The notes under the pieces were generated by a model. That model searched no databases. It was not told the DNA's origin and worked only from the letters and a program-made list of their open reading frames with translations. From JBMYZL01 sp049610385 (GTDB lineage Bacteria > Bacteroidota > Bacteroidia > Flavobacteriales_D > Sanyastnellaceae): a stretch of 64,000 bases of DNA. Of this stretch, positions 36,298 through 43,823 are shown piece by piece; the stretch's first letter is position 1; every line of letters begins with the position of its first letter. The stretch covers positions 60,146 through 124,145 of the forward strand of contig JBMYZL010000007.1 in assembly GCA_049610385.1 (NCBI GenBank). The letters run 5' to 3'. The position numbers and the translations under genes were made by a program.

Positions 36298-38019
36298 ATG
36301 CGCAATCCCCTATCCATTTCCATGCTTGCTCTGAGTGTTTTGCTGCTTTTTGCAACTGAATTGAAAGCCCAACGCGCCAACACAAAAACTTTCAAAGTGG
36401 AATTTTTGGAAAAGCCTACGGTGCCTGAAAATTTGGTGCGCAATGTGGCCTTTCAAATTCAGGTTCCATCCCATGTATTTGACTTGCAAGGGCTTCGCTT
36501 GTTCGGCAAGGCCATAGATGAAATGAAGAGCAATGCTGAACGGCTCTCCGGGATGAAATATTTCACGTTGGGTCAAGAAGTGGAGGTCGTGGATGAGTGG
36601 GCAACCCTCGTGGTGGACATTGCCCTGGGTGAATTCGTATCCTCACTACCCAAGATCACCGGAACCCCTGTCAGCAAAGACAGCGAGGAGAAAATGTACA
36701 CGGCCATGTTTGAATGCTCGTGGCCCATGCAGGTCATGATTCGGGAAAAGGAAGGGCAACTTTTGGATGGTTTTACCATCCAAACCAGTCGCAACATTTC
36801 TTTCGGCAACGAGGATTACACCAAAATCGAATCCGGACGCGGCAGATTCAGCTATGAAAAGGGCAAATGGGACTTCCGCAATGAAGCAGAATTGCGGGCA
36901 GAGTTGTCCTCAGGTGATGGGGTGCCTCGCATCATGTGGAAAATGTTTTTGAACCAATTCAGCGAAGCCATCGATGAACTGGAAAGACGCTTGTTTTTCA
37001 TTGAAGGAAAGCGCGAGGTTACATTGGGCTCTGCGAAAGGTCGAAAGCACGATTACACTGAATTGGACGATGCCATGGATCTCGCCAAAGAACTGATGGA
37101 AGTCGGTGATTATGGAGGACTTGACAATCCGATGGAAGTCTGGAGCCAATGGCTGGAACAAGCGGATTTCATCAACCCCAAATCTGCTGTCAACCAAGAA
37201 GTAGCCGTCGAACTGATGTTGAGTTTGGCGACAGCCCACTTGTATCGAAAAGAATGGCACGCTTGCGCTCAGCAAATTGGAAAAGCGAGAACCTACATCT
37301 CTCCGCTGGGTGCAACTTTTGCGCGCATTCAAGCTTTGAACAGATTGCTGGAACTCCGCAGGAAATCTGACTTGTCCAATGGCGACAAAGCCCCAACCGA
37401 AGAAGAAAAAATCTACAAGGCGGTGGATCTCAAAGATCTCATCGCCAAGCGAACGCAAAACAAGGATGTTCAAATGTTCATCGACGCTGATGTTTACGAA
37501 GCCTATGTGACAGAGTATCAAGATTGGCAGTCCACTGTTCTTGCCGATGCACCTGAAAACCAAGCTCAAGAAGCCGGGGAATTGAGCATGTCAGCGCGAC
37601 TGGGACAACGGGTGACTCGGGTTCCAGGGGGTTTCGCTTTGGGTTTGATGGGACTGACCGATGCCGATTTGGTGGGCCAACCCTTCCCTTCGGAAATCCT
37701 GGACATTGAAAATTTGGTCAACTTGTCCTTAAACGGCCTGAAGATGGGCGAAATCCCATCGTCAATAGGCGACTTGGGGACGTTGAAAGTCCTGGATTTG
37801 ACCAGCAATCAATTGAATGAATTGCCTGCGCGAATTGGCGAGTTGGCCTTGCTCGAACGGCTTGTATTGCGCAACAACAACCTGACACAACTCCCTGAGG
37901 AATTGGTGCATTGCGCCGAGCTGAAAATGATTGATCTCCGCGGCAATCCCATTTCAGCGGAAGAGCTCAGCAAATGGAATGCGGCCTTCAATGAGGGGGT
38001 GAAAATCAAAACAGATTGA
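36298..38019 (+). CDS. Exported protein with C-terminal leucine-rich repeats
   Basis: 573 residues. Signal peptide to about 24 (ELKAQ). Residues 30-230 form an uncharacterised mostly beta region that I do not recognise. Residues 260-370 are helical and TPR-like (AVELMLSLATAHLYRKEWHAC). Residues about 455-560 carry four to five leucine-rich repeats of the LxxLxLxxNxLxxLP type (LKVLDLTSNQLNELPARIG, LERLVLRNNNLTQLPEEL). There is no T9SS domain, so a periplasmic location is likely. LRRs suggest protein binding. It is transcribed away from the NTF2-like cluster from its own consensus promoter. Confidence 0.75.
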   Translation: MRNPLSISMLALSVLLLFATELKAQRANTKTFKVEFLEKPTVPENLVRNVAFQIQVPSHVFDLQGLRLFGKAIDEMKSNAERLSGMKYFTLGQEVEVVDEWATLVVDIALGEFVSSLPKITGTPVSKDSEEKMYTAMFECSWPMQVMIREKEGQLLDGFTIQTSRNISFGNEDYTKIESGRGRFSYEKGKWDFRNEAELRAELSSGDGVPRIMWKMFLNQFSEAIDELERRLFFIEGKREVTLGSAKGRKHDYTELDDAMDLAKELMEVGDYGGLDNPMEVWSQWLEQADFINPKSAVNQEVAVELMLSLATAHLYRKEWHACAQQIGKARTYISPLGATFARIQALNRLLELRRKSDLSNGDKAPTEEEKIYKAVDLKDLIAKRTQNKDVQMFIDADVYEAYVTEYQDWQSTVLADAPENQAQEAGELSMSARLGQRVTRVPGGFALGLMGLTDADLVGQPFPSEILDIENLVNLSLNGLKMGEIPSSIGDLGTLKVLDLTSNQLNELPARIGELALLERLVLRNNNLTQLPEELVHCAELKMIDLRGNPISAEELSKWNAAFNEGVKIKTD

Positions 38020-38037
38020 TTTGGGCAGATGATGGGC

Positions 38038-38109
38038 TCACGCAAGCCATGCCAACAGGGCCAAGCAGCCCACCACCAACCACCCCACTGTGGTCCATTG
38101 CAATTTCAT
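38038..38109 (-). CDS. Possible 23-residue membrane peptide
   Basis: A 23-codon frame begins MKLQWTTVGWLVVGCLALLA and is a single hydrophobic helix after a short basic start. It lies antisense to the 3' flank of the LRR gene and ends 18 nt past that gene's stop. There is no ribosome site or strong promoter to support it. It could be a real small membrane protein or chance. Confidence 0.25.
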   Translation of the reverse strand: MKLQWTTVGWLVVGCLALLAWLA

Positions 38110-38209
38110 GATCACGTTGCTTTAGGATTTACCATACGACGAATCAAGCCTTGGGGTTTCGCCACCATGTCGCGGAAACTGTAACACAGAGCTGAGAGCC
38201 TCCTGAGTG

Positions 38210-38460
38210 ATGAAGGGCACATTCTGCATCACTGCAAAAGCGCACTCCTTTGAACCCGAGGAATTGGATTGCATCATTGACATGGCCAGGGAAGACCAAA
38301 CTCCATTTGACATCGTCAAGGCCCAATTCGAGCCTCAAAAAAAAATGGCACCCAAACCTCGTTGCGCAAGCACATGAAGCGCTGTTCTTTCAAGATGTTG
38401 CGAAACGGGTGAAAGTCAACAAAACCAAACACCCATTGGGCCGAGCACATCAACGTGCAG
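38210..38460 (+). pseudogene. Frameshifted TIGR03643-like small gene
   Basis: Pieces of a small conserved protein of the TIGR03643 type are readable in three successive frames. From ATG 38210: FEPEELDCIIDMAREDQTPFDIVKAQF matches its N-terminal half, split here as FEPEELDCIIDMARED and QTPFDIVKAQF. In a second frame near 38365: LRKHMKRCSFKM. In a third near 38403: KRVKVNKTKH. Together they give the family layout (E..DRIIEMAWEDRTPF, then LMR..K.SSFK.WRKRV..RKTKH). One shift falls in or near a run of nine A at 38337-38345 and the other near 38402. Either the gene is decaying or the assembly has indels. The function of the family is unknown to me. Confidence 0.55.
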
Positions 38461-38545
38461 CACTTCAAGAGCGCGAATCAACGCCAACGACCAAATACTT
38501 GACTTCCGAGGTCTGCTGTCCCTTGCATTTTCCGAACTTCGCCGC

Positions 38546-39301
38546 ATGGGAGAGCAAAATGTCAATACCGGAATCCGCATCAACAAATACTTGAGCGAGA
38601 TTGGCCATTGCTCGCGGCGGGCAGCGGATAAATTGCTCGAAGAGGGACGCATCACAATCAACGGCAAGGTTCCTGAATTGGGGACCAAGGTCCAATCCGG
38701 TGATTCTGTTGCTGTGGATGGCCAGTCTGTTGCAGGCATGGAAGAGGAGCGCAGTCCGCGAGTATACATTGCCTATCACAAGCCTGTGGGAATCGTTTGC
38801 ACCACAGATGTCAGAAGGGAGCCCAACAACATCGTGGATGCGATTGGACACCCTGAACGCATTTATCCCGTAGGGCGATTGGACAAACCCAGTGAAGGGC
38901 TGATTTTTCTGACCAATGATGGGGACATTGTCAACAAAATTCTTCGTTCAAAGAATGGACATGAAAAAGAATATGTGGTTTCAGTTGACAAACGCATTCG
39001 AGGCGATTTCATCGCCCAAATGTCATCTGGTGTTCCGATTCTCGACACCATCACACAACCTTGTGAAGTGGAACAAACCGGTCCGAAGACATTCCGCATC
39101 ATTCTCAAACAAGGTTTGAATCGTCAAATTCGGCGAATGACAGAAGCCCTGGGTTATGAAGTGGTTCGTCTACGTCGGGTTCGCATCATGCACATGCAAC
39201 TCGATTTGCATCCGGGCGAATGGCGAGATTTCACAGAAACGGAGCTGAAAACCTTGTTCGAATTGACTTCTGATTCCATTCACGCCCCAGACGACCGTTG
39301 A
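38546..39301 (+). CDS. 23S rRNA pseudouridine synthase, RluF/RluB type
   Basis: 251 residues. An N-terminal S4 RNA-binding domain (RINKYLSEIGHCSRRAADKLLEEGRITING) is followed by the pseudouridine synthase domain. The catalytic Asp is in GRLDKPSEGLIFLTNDGD, and the helix LNRQIRRMTEALGYEV is typical of the RsuA/RluB/E/F group. VNKILRSKNGHEKEY favours RluF. It isomerises a uridine in 23S rRNA. It is unrelated in function to its neighbours. Confidence 0.93.
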   Translation: MGEQNVNTGIRINKYLSEIGHCSRRAADKLLEEGRITINGKVPELGTKVQSGDSVAVDGQSVAGMEEERSPRVYIAYHKPVGIVCTTDVRREPNNIVDAIGHPERIYPVGRLDKPSEGLIFLTNDGDIVNKILRSKNGHEKEYVVSVDKRIRGDFIAQMSSGVPILDTITQPCEVEQTGPKTFRIILKQGLNRQIRRMTEALGYEVVRLRRVRIMHMQLDLHPGEWRDFTETELKTLFELTSDSIHAPDDR

Positions 39302-39363
39302 ACTGCATCTTGAAATCATCCGTCAGGTTTAAACCATTCTATGAATTTTTCGTCATTTACAAC

Positions 39364-41742
39364 ATGAACTTGCGATTTATGTTTGCGGCCCATTTGTGCC
39401 TTGGCCCCAGCTTTCTCTTGTCCCAATCCCTCCCCTTCCAATGGCAATTGGATGAACTTGAACATCAAATCACGATCGGGAATTCCCCAGGTGAGGGACT
39501 CTATGACGATGCGCTCATTCATGAACTGACCCTGACTTTTCCGTCCACGAATTATTGGTCTCAAATGACTGATAATTTTGGTTCCGACGAAATGGTGGAA
39601 GCTGACCTCGTCATCGATGGGCAAACATTTCCCTCGGTAGGCGTTGCCTTCAAGGGCCAAACGTCTTACATGTTCGTCCAAGGAGACAAAAAAAGCTTTG
39701 ACATCAAATTGGATGCGTTCATTCCCAATCAAGATTTGGACGGCTACCAAACCTTGAATTTGAACAATGCTTTTCAAGACCCGTCGTTCTTGCGGGAATT
39801 CTTGTATTTGAAGCACATCCGTCAGCATGTCCCAGCGGCACTGGCCAGTTTTGTACATCTCACCATCAATGGAGAAGACTGGGGGTTGTATGTGAATGTG
39901 CAGCAGATGAACAAGGATTACCTGAAGGAATGGTTTCATTCCAATGATGGAAATCACTGGCGCGCCGACAGCCCAGAAGAATTCATCGGTGGCGGCGGGC
40001 CTGGTGGAGGTGGCGGCGGGCCTGGTGGCGGCGGCGGCGGGCCTGGTGGAGGAGGTGGTCCCAACTGGGGCGATGGAACAGCTGCTTTGAATTACAACGG
40101 ACCAGACTCAACCGATTACAACACATTTTACACCTTAAAAAGTTCGGAAGAAACAGATCCCTGGCAAAGACTCATCCATACCTGTGACTTGCTCAACAAC
40201 ACCCCCATCGAAGCCTTGTCGACCGTGGCAGCGGATGTTTTGGATGTAGATCGAGTACTGTGGTTTCTCGCCTGTGAAAATGCGTTCGGGGATGACGACA
40301 GCTACATCTACAAAGGAAAAATGGACTACTACGTCTATTGGGATGAGGTCACTGGACAAATGACACCTCTGGAATATGATGGGAACAGCGTATTGGTTGA
40401 GGAAAGCGACAATTGGGGTGTCTTTTATCACGCCGATGATGAAAATTATCCGTTGCTTCACAAACTGTTGCAAATCCCAGAATATCGGGAGCGTTACCTC
40501 GCGCACATGCGAACGGTGATCGACGAAAGTTTGAACTTGCTGGATACACAGGCATTCCTCACGTTTTGGTCCAATTTCATCGACGCCCAAGTGGAAAGTG
40601 ATCCCAAGAAAATCTACTCATACAATCACTTTTTGAATGAAGTCGATGCGCTTCAGGATCATTTGACCACAAGGCGCAATGTTTTGTTGTCTAATCCCGA
40701 GCTGAACTCCCCTGCCCCCACCTTTTTGTCACTAACCATGAACAATGTTGAGGACATCCCCTGGGGCACCGTATCCAACAACGAAGAAGTAGACATCTCG
40801 GTTGCTTTTGAGGATTCACCAGCAGATGTGATGTTGTTTTTCTCAGGAAATTGGGATGCTTCATTTCAACCTGTGGCCATGAATGCGGATGAAAATGGAC
40901 TGTGGCACGGAACGATTCCGCCCTTTTCACCAGGAACTGTGGTTCGTTTTTACGTGGAGGCCATAGCTGAAAATGGAGCCCGTGCTTACCATCCAACTGG
41001 CGCGGAACATGATGTCTTTTACTACACCATAGAGCCTGAATGGGCAACTGAATCTCCTGTGGTGATCAACGAGTTGGTGGCCAAGAATTCAGAGGGTGCT
41101 TCGGATGGTTTCGGTGAGTTCGAAGATTGGGTGGAATTGTTTAATCCCACTAACCAAACTGTGGACTTGGGTGGCTGGTACCTGACCGACAATCCTTGGA
41201 ACGTGACCAAATGGCCGCTCCCAGACACCACCTTGGGACCGCAGGGATACCTCATCGTATGGGCGGATGAAGATGGCAGTCAAGGTCCGATGCATGCGAA
41301 TTTCAAGTTGGCCGCTTCTGGCGAACAGCTTTGGCTCATCGGACCTGAAGGTTGGATTCAAGACGAATCCAACCATCCGGAATTGGCCGCTGGCGCATCT
41401 TGGGCCCGCATTCCAAATGGCACAGGCCCATTTATTATTCAACCTCCAACCCATTCGGTATCCAATGAAACGGTGGGCGAAATCGAAAATTTCGAAGCGT
41501 CCTTTTCTGTTCATCCCAATCCAGTTCAATCCGGAAATCGATTTGACCTGCTCCTTCCGAGCCCAGGAAAATGGGACATCACTTGGAGATGCACCCGAGG
41601 GCAAGTCCTCTACCAACAGCAAATGACCTGTCGAGACCGTACCGTTCATTGGGATTCTGTTCAATGGCCAATGGGCGTTTATTTGCTGACTGCTGTCCAT
41701 GAAAATGGGCTCCAAGTGACCCGTTCTGTGATCGTCCAATGA
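39364..41742 (+). CDS. Secreted CotH-kinase-family protein with Gly/Pro insert, lamin-tail and T9SS domains
   Basis: About 792 residues from ATG 39364; the frame is open further upstream but overlaps the pseudouridine synthase gene. Signal peptide to about 20 (FLLSQ). The CotH domain (about 55-440) has VAFKGQTSY, KKSFDIKLDAF, LNLNNAFQDPSFLREF, YVNVQQMNKDYL and PLEYDGNSV. A 25-residue Gly/Pro insert interrupts it at about 208-233. A beta-sandwich (about 455-560), a lamin-tail domain (VINELVAKNSEGASD, about 570-690) and a type A T9SS domain (SVHPNPVQSG) follow. Same architecture as the protein at 30448-32754 but only distantly similar. It is probably a surface protein; kinase activity is unproven. 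Confidence 0.84.
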   Translation: MNLRFMFAAHLCLGPSFLLSQSLPFQWQLDELEHQITIGNSPGEGLYDDALIHELTLTFPSTNYWSQMTDNFGSDEMVEADLVIDGQTFPSVGVAFKGQTSYMFVQGDKKSFDIKLDAFIPNQDLDGYQTLNLNNAFQDPSFLREFLYLKHIRQHVPAALASFVHLTINGEDWGLYVNVQQMNKDYLKEWFHSNDGNHWRADSPEEFIGGGGPGGGGGGPGGGGGGPGGGGGPNWGDGTAALNYNGPDSTDYNTFYTLKSSEETDPWQRLIHTCDLLNNTPIEALSTVAADVLDVDRVLWFLACENAFGDDDSYIYKGKMDYYVYWDEVTGQMTPLEYDGNSVLVEESDNWGVFYHADDENYPLLHKLLQIPEYRERYLAHMRTVIDESLNLLDTQAFLTFWSNFIDAQVESDPKKIYSYNHFLNEVDALQDHLTTRRNVLLSNPELNSPAPTFLSLTMNNVEDIPWGTVSNNEEVDISVAFEDSPADVMLFFSGNWDASFQPVAMNADENGLWHGTIPPFSPGTVVRFYVEAIAENGARAYHPTGAEHDVFYYTIEPEWATESPVVINELVAKNSEGASDGFGEFEDWVELFNPTNQTVDLGGWYLTDNPWNVTKWPLPDTTLGPQGYLIVWADEDGSQGPMHANFKLAASGEQLWLIGPEGWIQDESNHPELAAGASWARIPNGTGPFIIQPPTHSVSNETVGEIENFEASFSVHPNPVQSGNRFDLLLPSPGKWDITWRCTRGQVLYQQQMTCRDRTVHWDSVQWPMGVYLLTAVHENGLQVTRSVIVQ
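39987..40062 (+). repeat. GGC/GGT-rich microsatellite coding a Gly-Pro insert
   Basis: Imperfect repeats of GGCGGGCCTGGTGGA-type units code a run of four GPGGGGG-like blocks inside the CotH domain. Such runs can vary in length by slippage. Confidence 0.8.
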
Positions 41743-41772
41743 GTAACTGAACATTGACACCACGCTTGCGGT

Positions 41773-41780
41773 TACTTTTG
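41773..41780 (+). promoter_or_regulatory. -7 promoter box TACTTTTG
   Basis: TACTTTTGC matches TAnnTTTGY. A TTG lies 16 nt upstream. The box ends 2 nt before ATG 41783 and 17 nt before ATG 41798, which favours the second ATG unless the mRNA starts at the first codon. Confidence 0.55.
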
Positions 41781-41797
41781 CAATGAAACCGCAAGAA

Positions 41798-42982
41798 ATG
41801 AAGAGCAACCTGTGTATCATGGGCCTGTTCCTCCTGTTCTGTGCTCCAATGCAAGGGCAAGTAGGAGATTTGGGCACTCCGATTCAACCCAGTGACGACG
41901 CTGCTGTTGACGCGCTACCTGACTATGGTCCTTACATGGACATGTCAGGAGGCTATGCCGTGGGCGACACCGCCGCGAACTTCACCGTGTACGATTTTGA
42001 TGGAAACTCTGTGACCCTCTCAGAAAAATTGGCCGAGGGCAAGCCCGTGGTTCTGATCAGCGGCTCAGTCTCCTGCATTCGGTTCCGTGAAACTTATGAA
42101 GAAGACAACAATGCACAGGAGTTTGCTGCAACGCGTGCCTTCTTCGCTGCCCACATGGACGATTTCAATTGGCTCTACATCTACGGTGTAGAAGCGCATC
42201 CAACGGATGGAAACTGCCCAAGCAATTGCCCCCCCATTCCCACCACTGACACGGCAGTTGTGCAACCTTCCATTTACGCCGAACGCCGCTGGGCCTTAAA
42301 TGGATGGATGGAATCTGAGGAACATGACTTTCCATTTGAAATGTATGCGGACAACCCAAACAACGCCGTTTACAATGCGTTTTTTGAGCGACCCTTCGGA
42401 TTGGTGGCATTGAACTGTGACGGGGTTGTGGCATTTCGAGGAGATTGGGTGACCAGTTTTTTCTTGGATACGGAGCAAGCCGATGCCTTAGAAACATGGG
42501 GAGAATCATGGGGTGATTGTATCGTTCCGGATCCAGACCCGGATCCAGACCCAGACCCAGACCCGGACCCAGACCCGGACCCAGATCCAGACCCGGACCC
42601 AGACCCGGACCCGGACCCAGACCCGGACCCGGACCCAGACCCGGACCCAGACCCAGTGGACCCTTGGTATGAAGGACCCGATGCTGAATTGACGGATGGA
42701 GATTCAACGGAAAATGACCAGACCTCCAGCGTACCATCATTGCAACAGGGTTCTGTTAGGATGTACCCGAATCCCGCGCAATCCACGTTAACGATAGAAT
42801 GGAACGGCGAAAACTTGGCGCAGATGCGCATTTATGATATGAATGGTCGATTGTGTCATGAAGAATGGGTTTGCCCAGGACACAATGCGTTGAACGTCAC
42901 ACACCTGTTGAATGGAATTTATCAAATTCAAATAGATGATGTGCCGACGCCCATGCAAGAATCACTGATGATTCTGCACTAA
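41798..42982 (+). CDS. Secreted deiodinase-like thioredoxin-fold protein with Asp-Pro linker and T9SS domain
   Basis: About 394 residues (start 41798; 41783 is possible). Signal peptide to about 21. Residues about 50-245 resemble iodothyronine deiodinase / redoxin proteins. GSVSCIRFR aligns with the deiodinase active-site segment GSCTUPPF, with Cys at the Sec position. LYIYGVEAHPTDG matches the (Y)I.EAHPSDGW segment, and ERPFGLVALNCDGVVAFRG fits the last strands. About 21 Asp-Pro dipeptides follow as a linker, then a type A T9SS domain (RMYPNPAQST, ending SLMILH). It is exported and presumably surface attached. The reaction is unknown: reductive dehalogenation or a peroxiredoxin-like thiol reaction would both fit. 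Confidence 0.72.
   Translation: MKSNLCIMGLFLLFCAPMQGQVGDLGTPIQPSDDAAVDALPDYGPYMDMSGGYAVGDTAANFTVYDFDGNSVTLSEKLAEGKPVVLISGSVSCIRFRETYEEDNNAQEFAATRAFFAAHMDDFNWLYIYGVEAHPTDGNCPSNCPPIPTTDTAVVQPSIYAERRWALNGWMESEEHDFPFEMYADNPNNAVYNAFFERPFGLVALNCDGVVAFRGDWVTSFFLDTEQADALETWGESWGDCIVPDPDPDPDPDPDPDPDPDPDPDPDPDPDPDPDPDPDPDPDPDPVDPWYEGPDAELTDGDSTENDQTSSVPSLQQGSVRMYPNPAQSTLTIEWNGENLAQMRIYDMNGRLCHEEWVCPGHNALNVTHLLNGIYQIQIDDVPTPMQESLMILH
42526..42654 (+). repeat. Hexanucleotide tandem repeat coding (Asp-Pro)n
   Basis: About 21 copies of GA(C/T)CC(G/A) encode an uninterrupted Asp-Pro linker between the thioredoxin-like and T9SS domains. The third codon positions vary, so protein-level selection and not only recent slippage maintains it. 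Confidence 0.92.
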
Positions 42983-42995
42983 CCGAATCTCTTTT

Positions 42996-43003
42996 TACAT
43001 TCG
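42996..43003 (+). promoter_or_regulatory. -7-like box TACATTCG
   Basis: It ends 4 nt before ATG 43008, the same geometry as the other boxes; one mismatch to TAnnTTTG. Confidence 0.4.
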
Positions 43004-43007
43004 TCTC

Positions 43008-43823
43008 ATGACGATGCGCTTGTGGATGATGCTTCTCGGGTTGGGTATGGCTTCTTGTCATGTACCCAAATCGGATTCCTCGAACAAAGCTGAACCCATT
43101 GACACACTGCAACTGCTGGCTTCGAGGCTTTTCGAAAGTCATACTTATGAACAGTTCATCGCTCGAGCGAACCCGGAAGCCCATGTACGATGGATCGATG
43201 CTTCTTTGCTCTCAGATCATGAACTGAAGATTGCTTTCAGCAGATGCGATGGTTTGTTGCTGACGGGTGGAGCAGACATCCACCCGAACCGCTATGGACG
43301 TCCCGCGGATACCGCTCGCTGCGGTTTCATTGATTTGGAAAGAGATGCCTTAGAAGCTCGACTGCTCGAAATGGCCGATCACTCAGATGTTCCTGTTCTC
43401 GGCATTTGTCGAGGCATGCAATTCATGAATGTCCACTCAGGTGGTACACTACATGCCCATTTGCCCGAAGTCATCGGATCAGATCTGCATCGCGGTGGCG
43501 TAGAAGGCAATTCATGGGACACATTGCATTCAGTGGTTGTGTCTCGGAACATGCCGCTCCTCTCACTTCAACGAGGAGAGCAGAGCCAAGTAACGTCCCA
43601 TCATCACCAAGGAATCGATGATTTGGCTCCCAAATTGATCGCATGGGCGATTGCTGAAGACAGTTTGATAGAAGCTGTGATGCATGTTGATGTCGAAAAG
43701 CATCCTTTCTATTTGGGCGTGCAATGGCACCCTGAGCGTTCACCGATTGAGCAGGCCTTGGTGGAACCTCTGGCGCTACAATTCATCGCGGCCATGCAGG
43801 CGCGTCAGAAATCAATTCGATAG
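43008..43823 (+). CDS. Class I glutamine amidotransferase / gamma-glutamyl hydrolase-like lipoprotein
   Basis: 271 residues. The N-terminus MTMRLWMMLLGLGMASC is a lipoprotein signal. The peptidase C26 / PuuD-like domain has DGLLLTGGADIHPNRYG, the nucleophile elbow GICRGMQFMN, THSVVV-like His region, and the His-Glu pair in QWHPERSP. Relatives hydrolyse gamma-glutamyl-GABA or similar compounds. Most are cytoplasmic, so a lipidated member is uncommon. Its last 19 nt overlap tail-to-tail with the TonB receptor gene. Confidence 0.85.
   Translation: MTMRLWMMLLGLGMASCHVPKSDSSNKAEPIDTLQLLASRLFESHTYEQFIARANPEAHVRWIDASLLSDHELKIAFSRCDGLLLTGGADIHPNRYGRPADTARCGFIDLERDALEARLLEMADHSDVPVLGICRGMQFMNVHSGGTLHAHLPEVIGSDLHRGGVEGNSWDTLHSVVVSRNMPLLSLQRGEQSQVTSHHHQGIDDLAPKLIAWAIAEDSLIEAVMHVDVEKHPFYLGVQWHPERSPIEQALVEPLALQFIAAMQARQKSIR

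Noticed and set aside
38250..38594. 114-residue frame before the pseudouridine synthase gene
   Set aside because: Only its middle (KRVKVNKTKH) is meaningful, as one piece of the frameshifted small gene.
42370..42831. Minus-strand frame rich in Gly-Ser repeats
   Set aside because: It is the mirror of the Asp-Pro coding repeat; the plus frame has a signal peptide, fold motifs and a T9SS domain.
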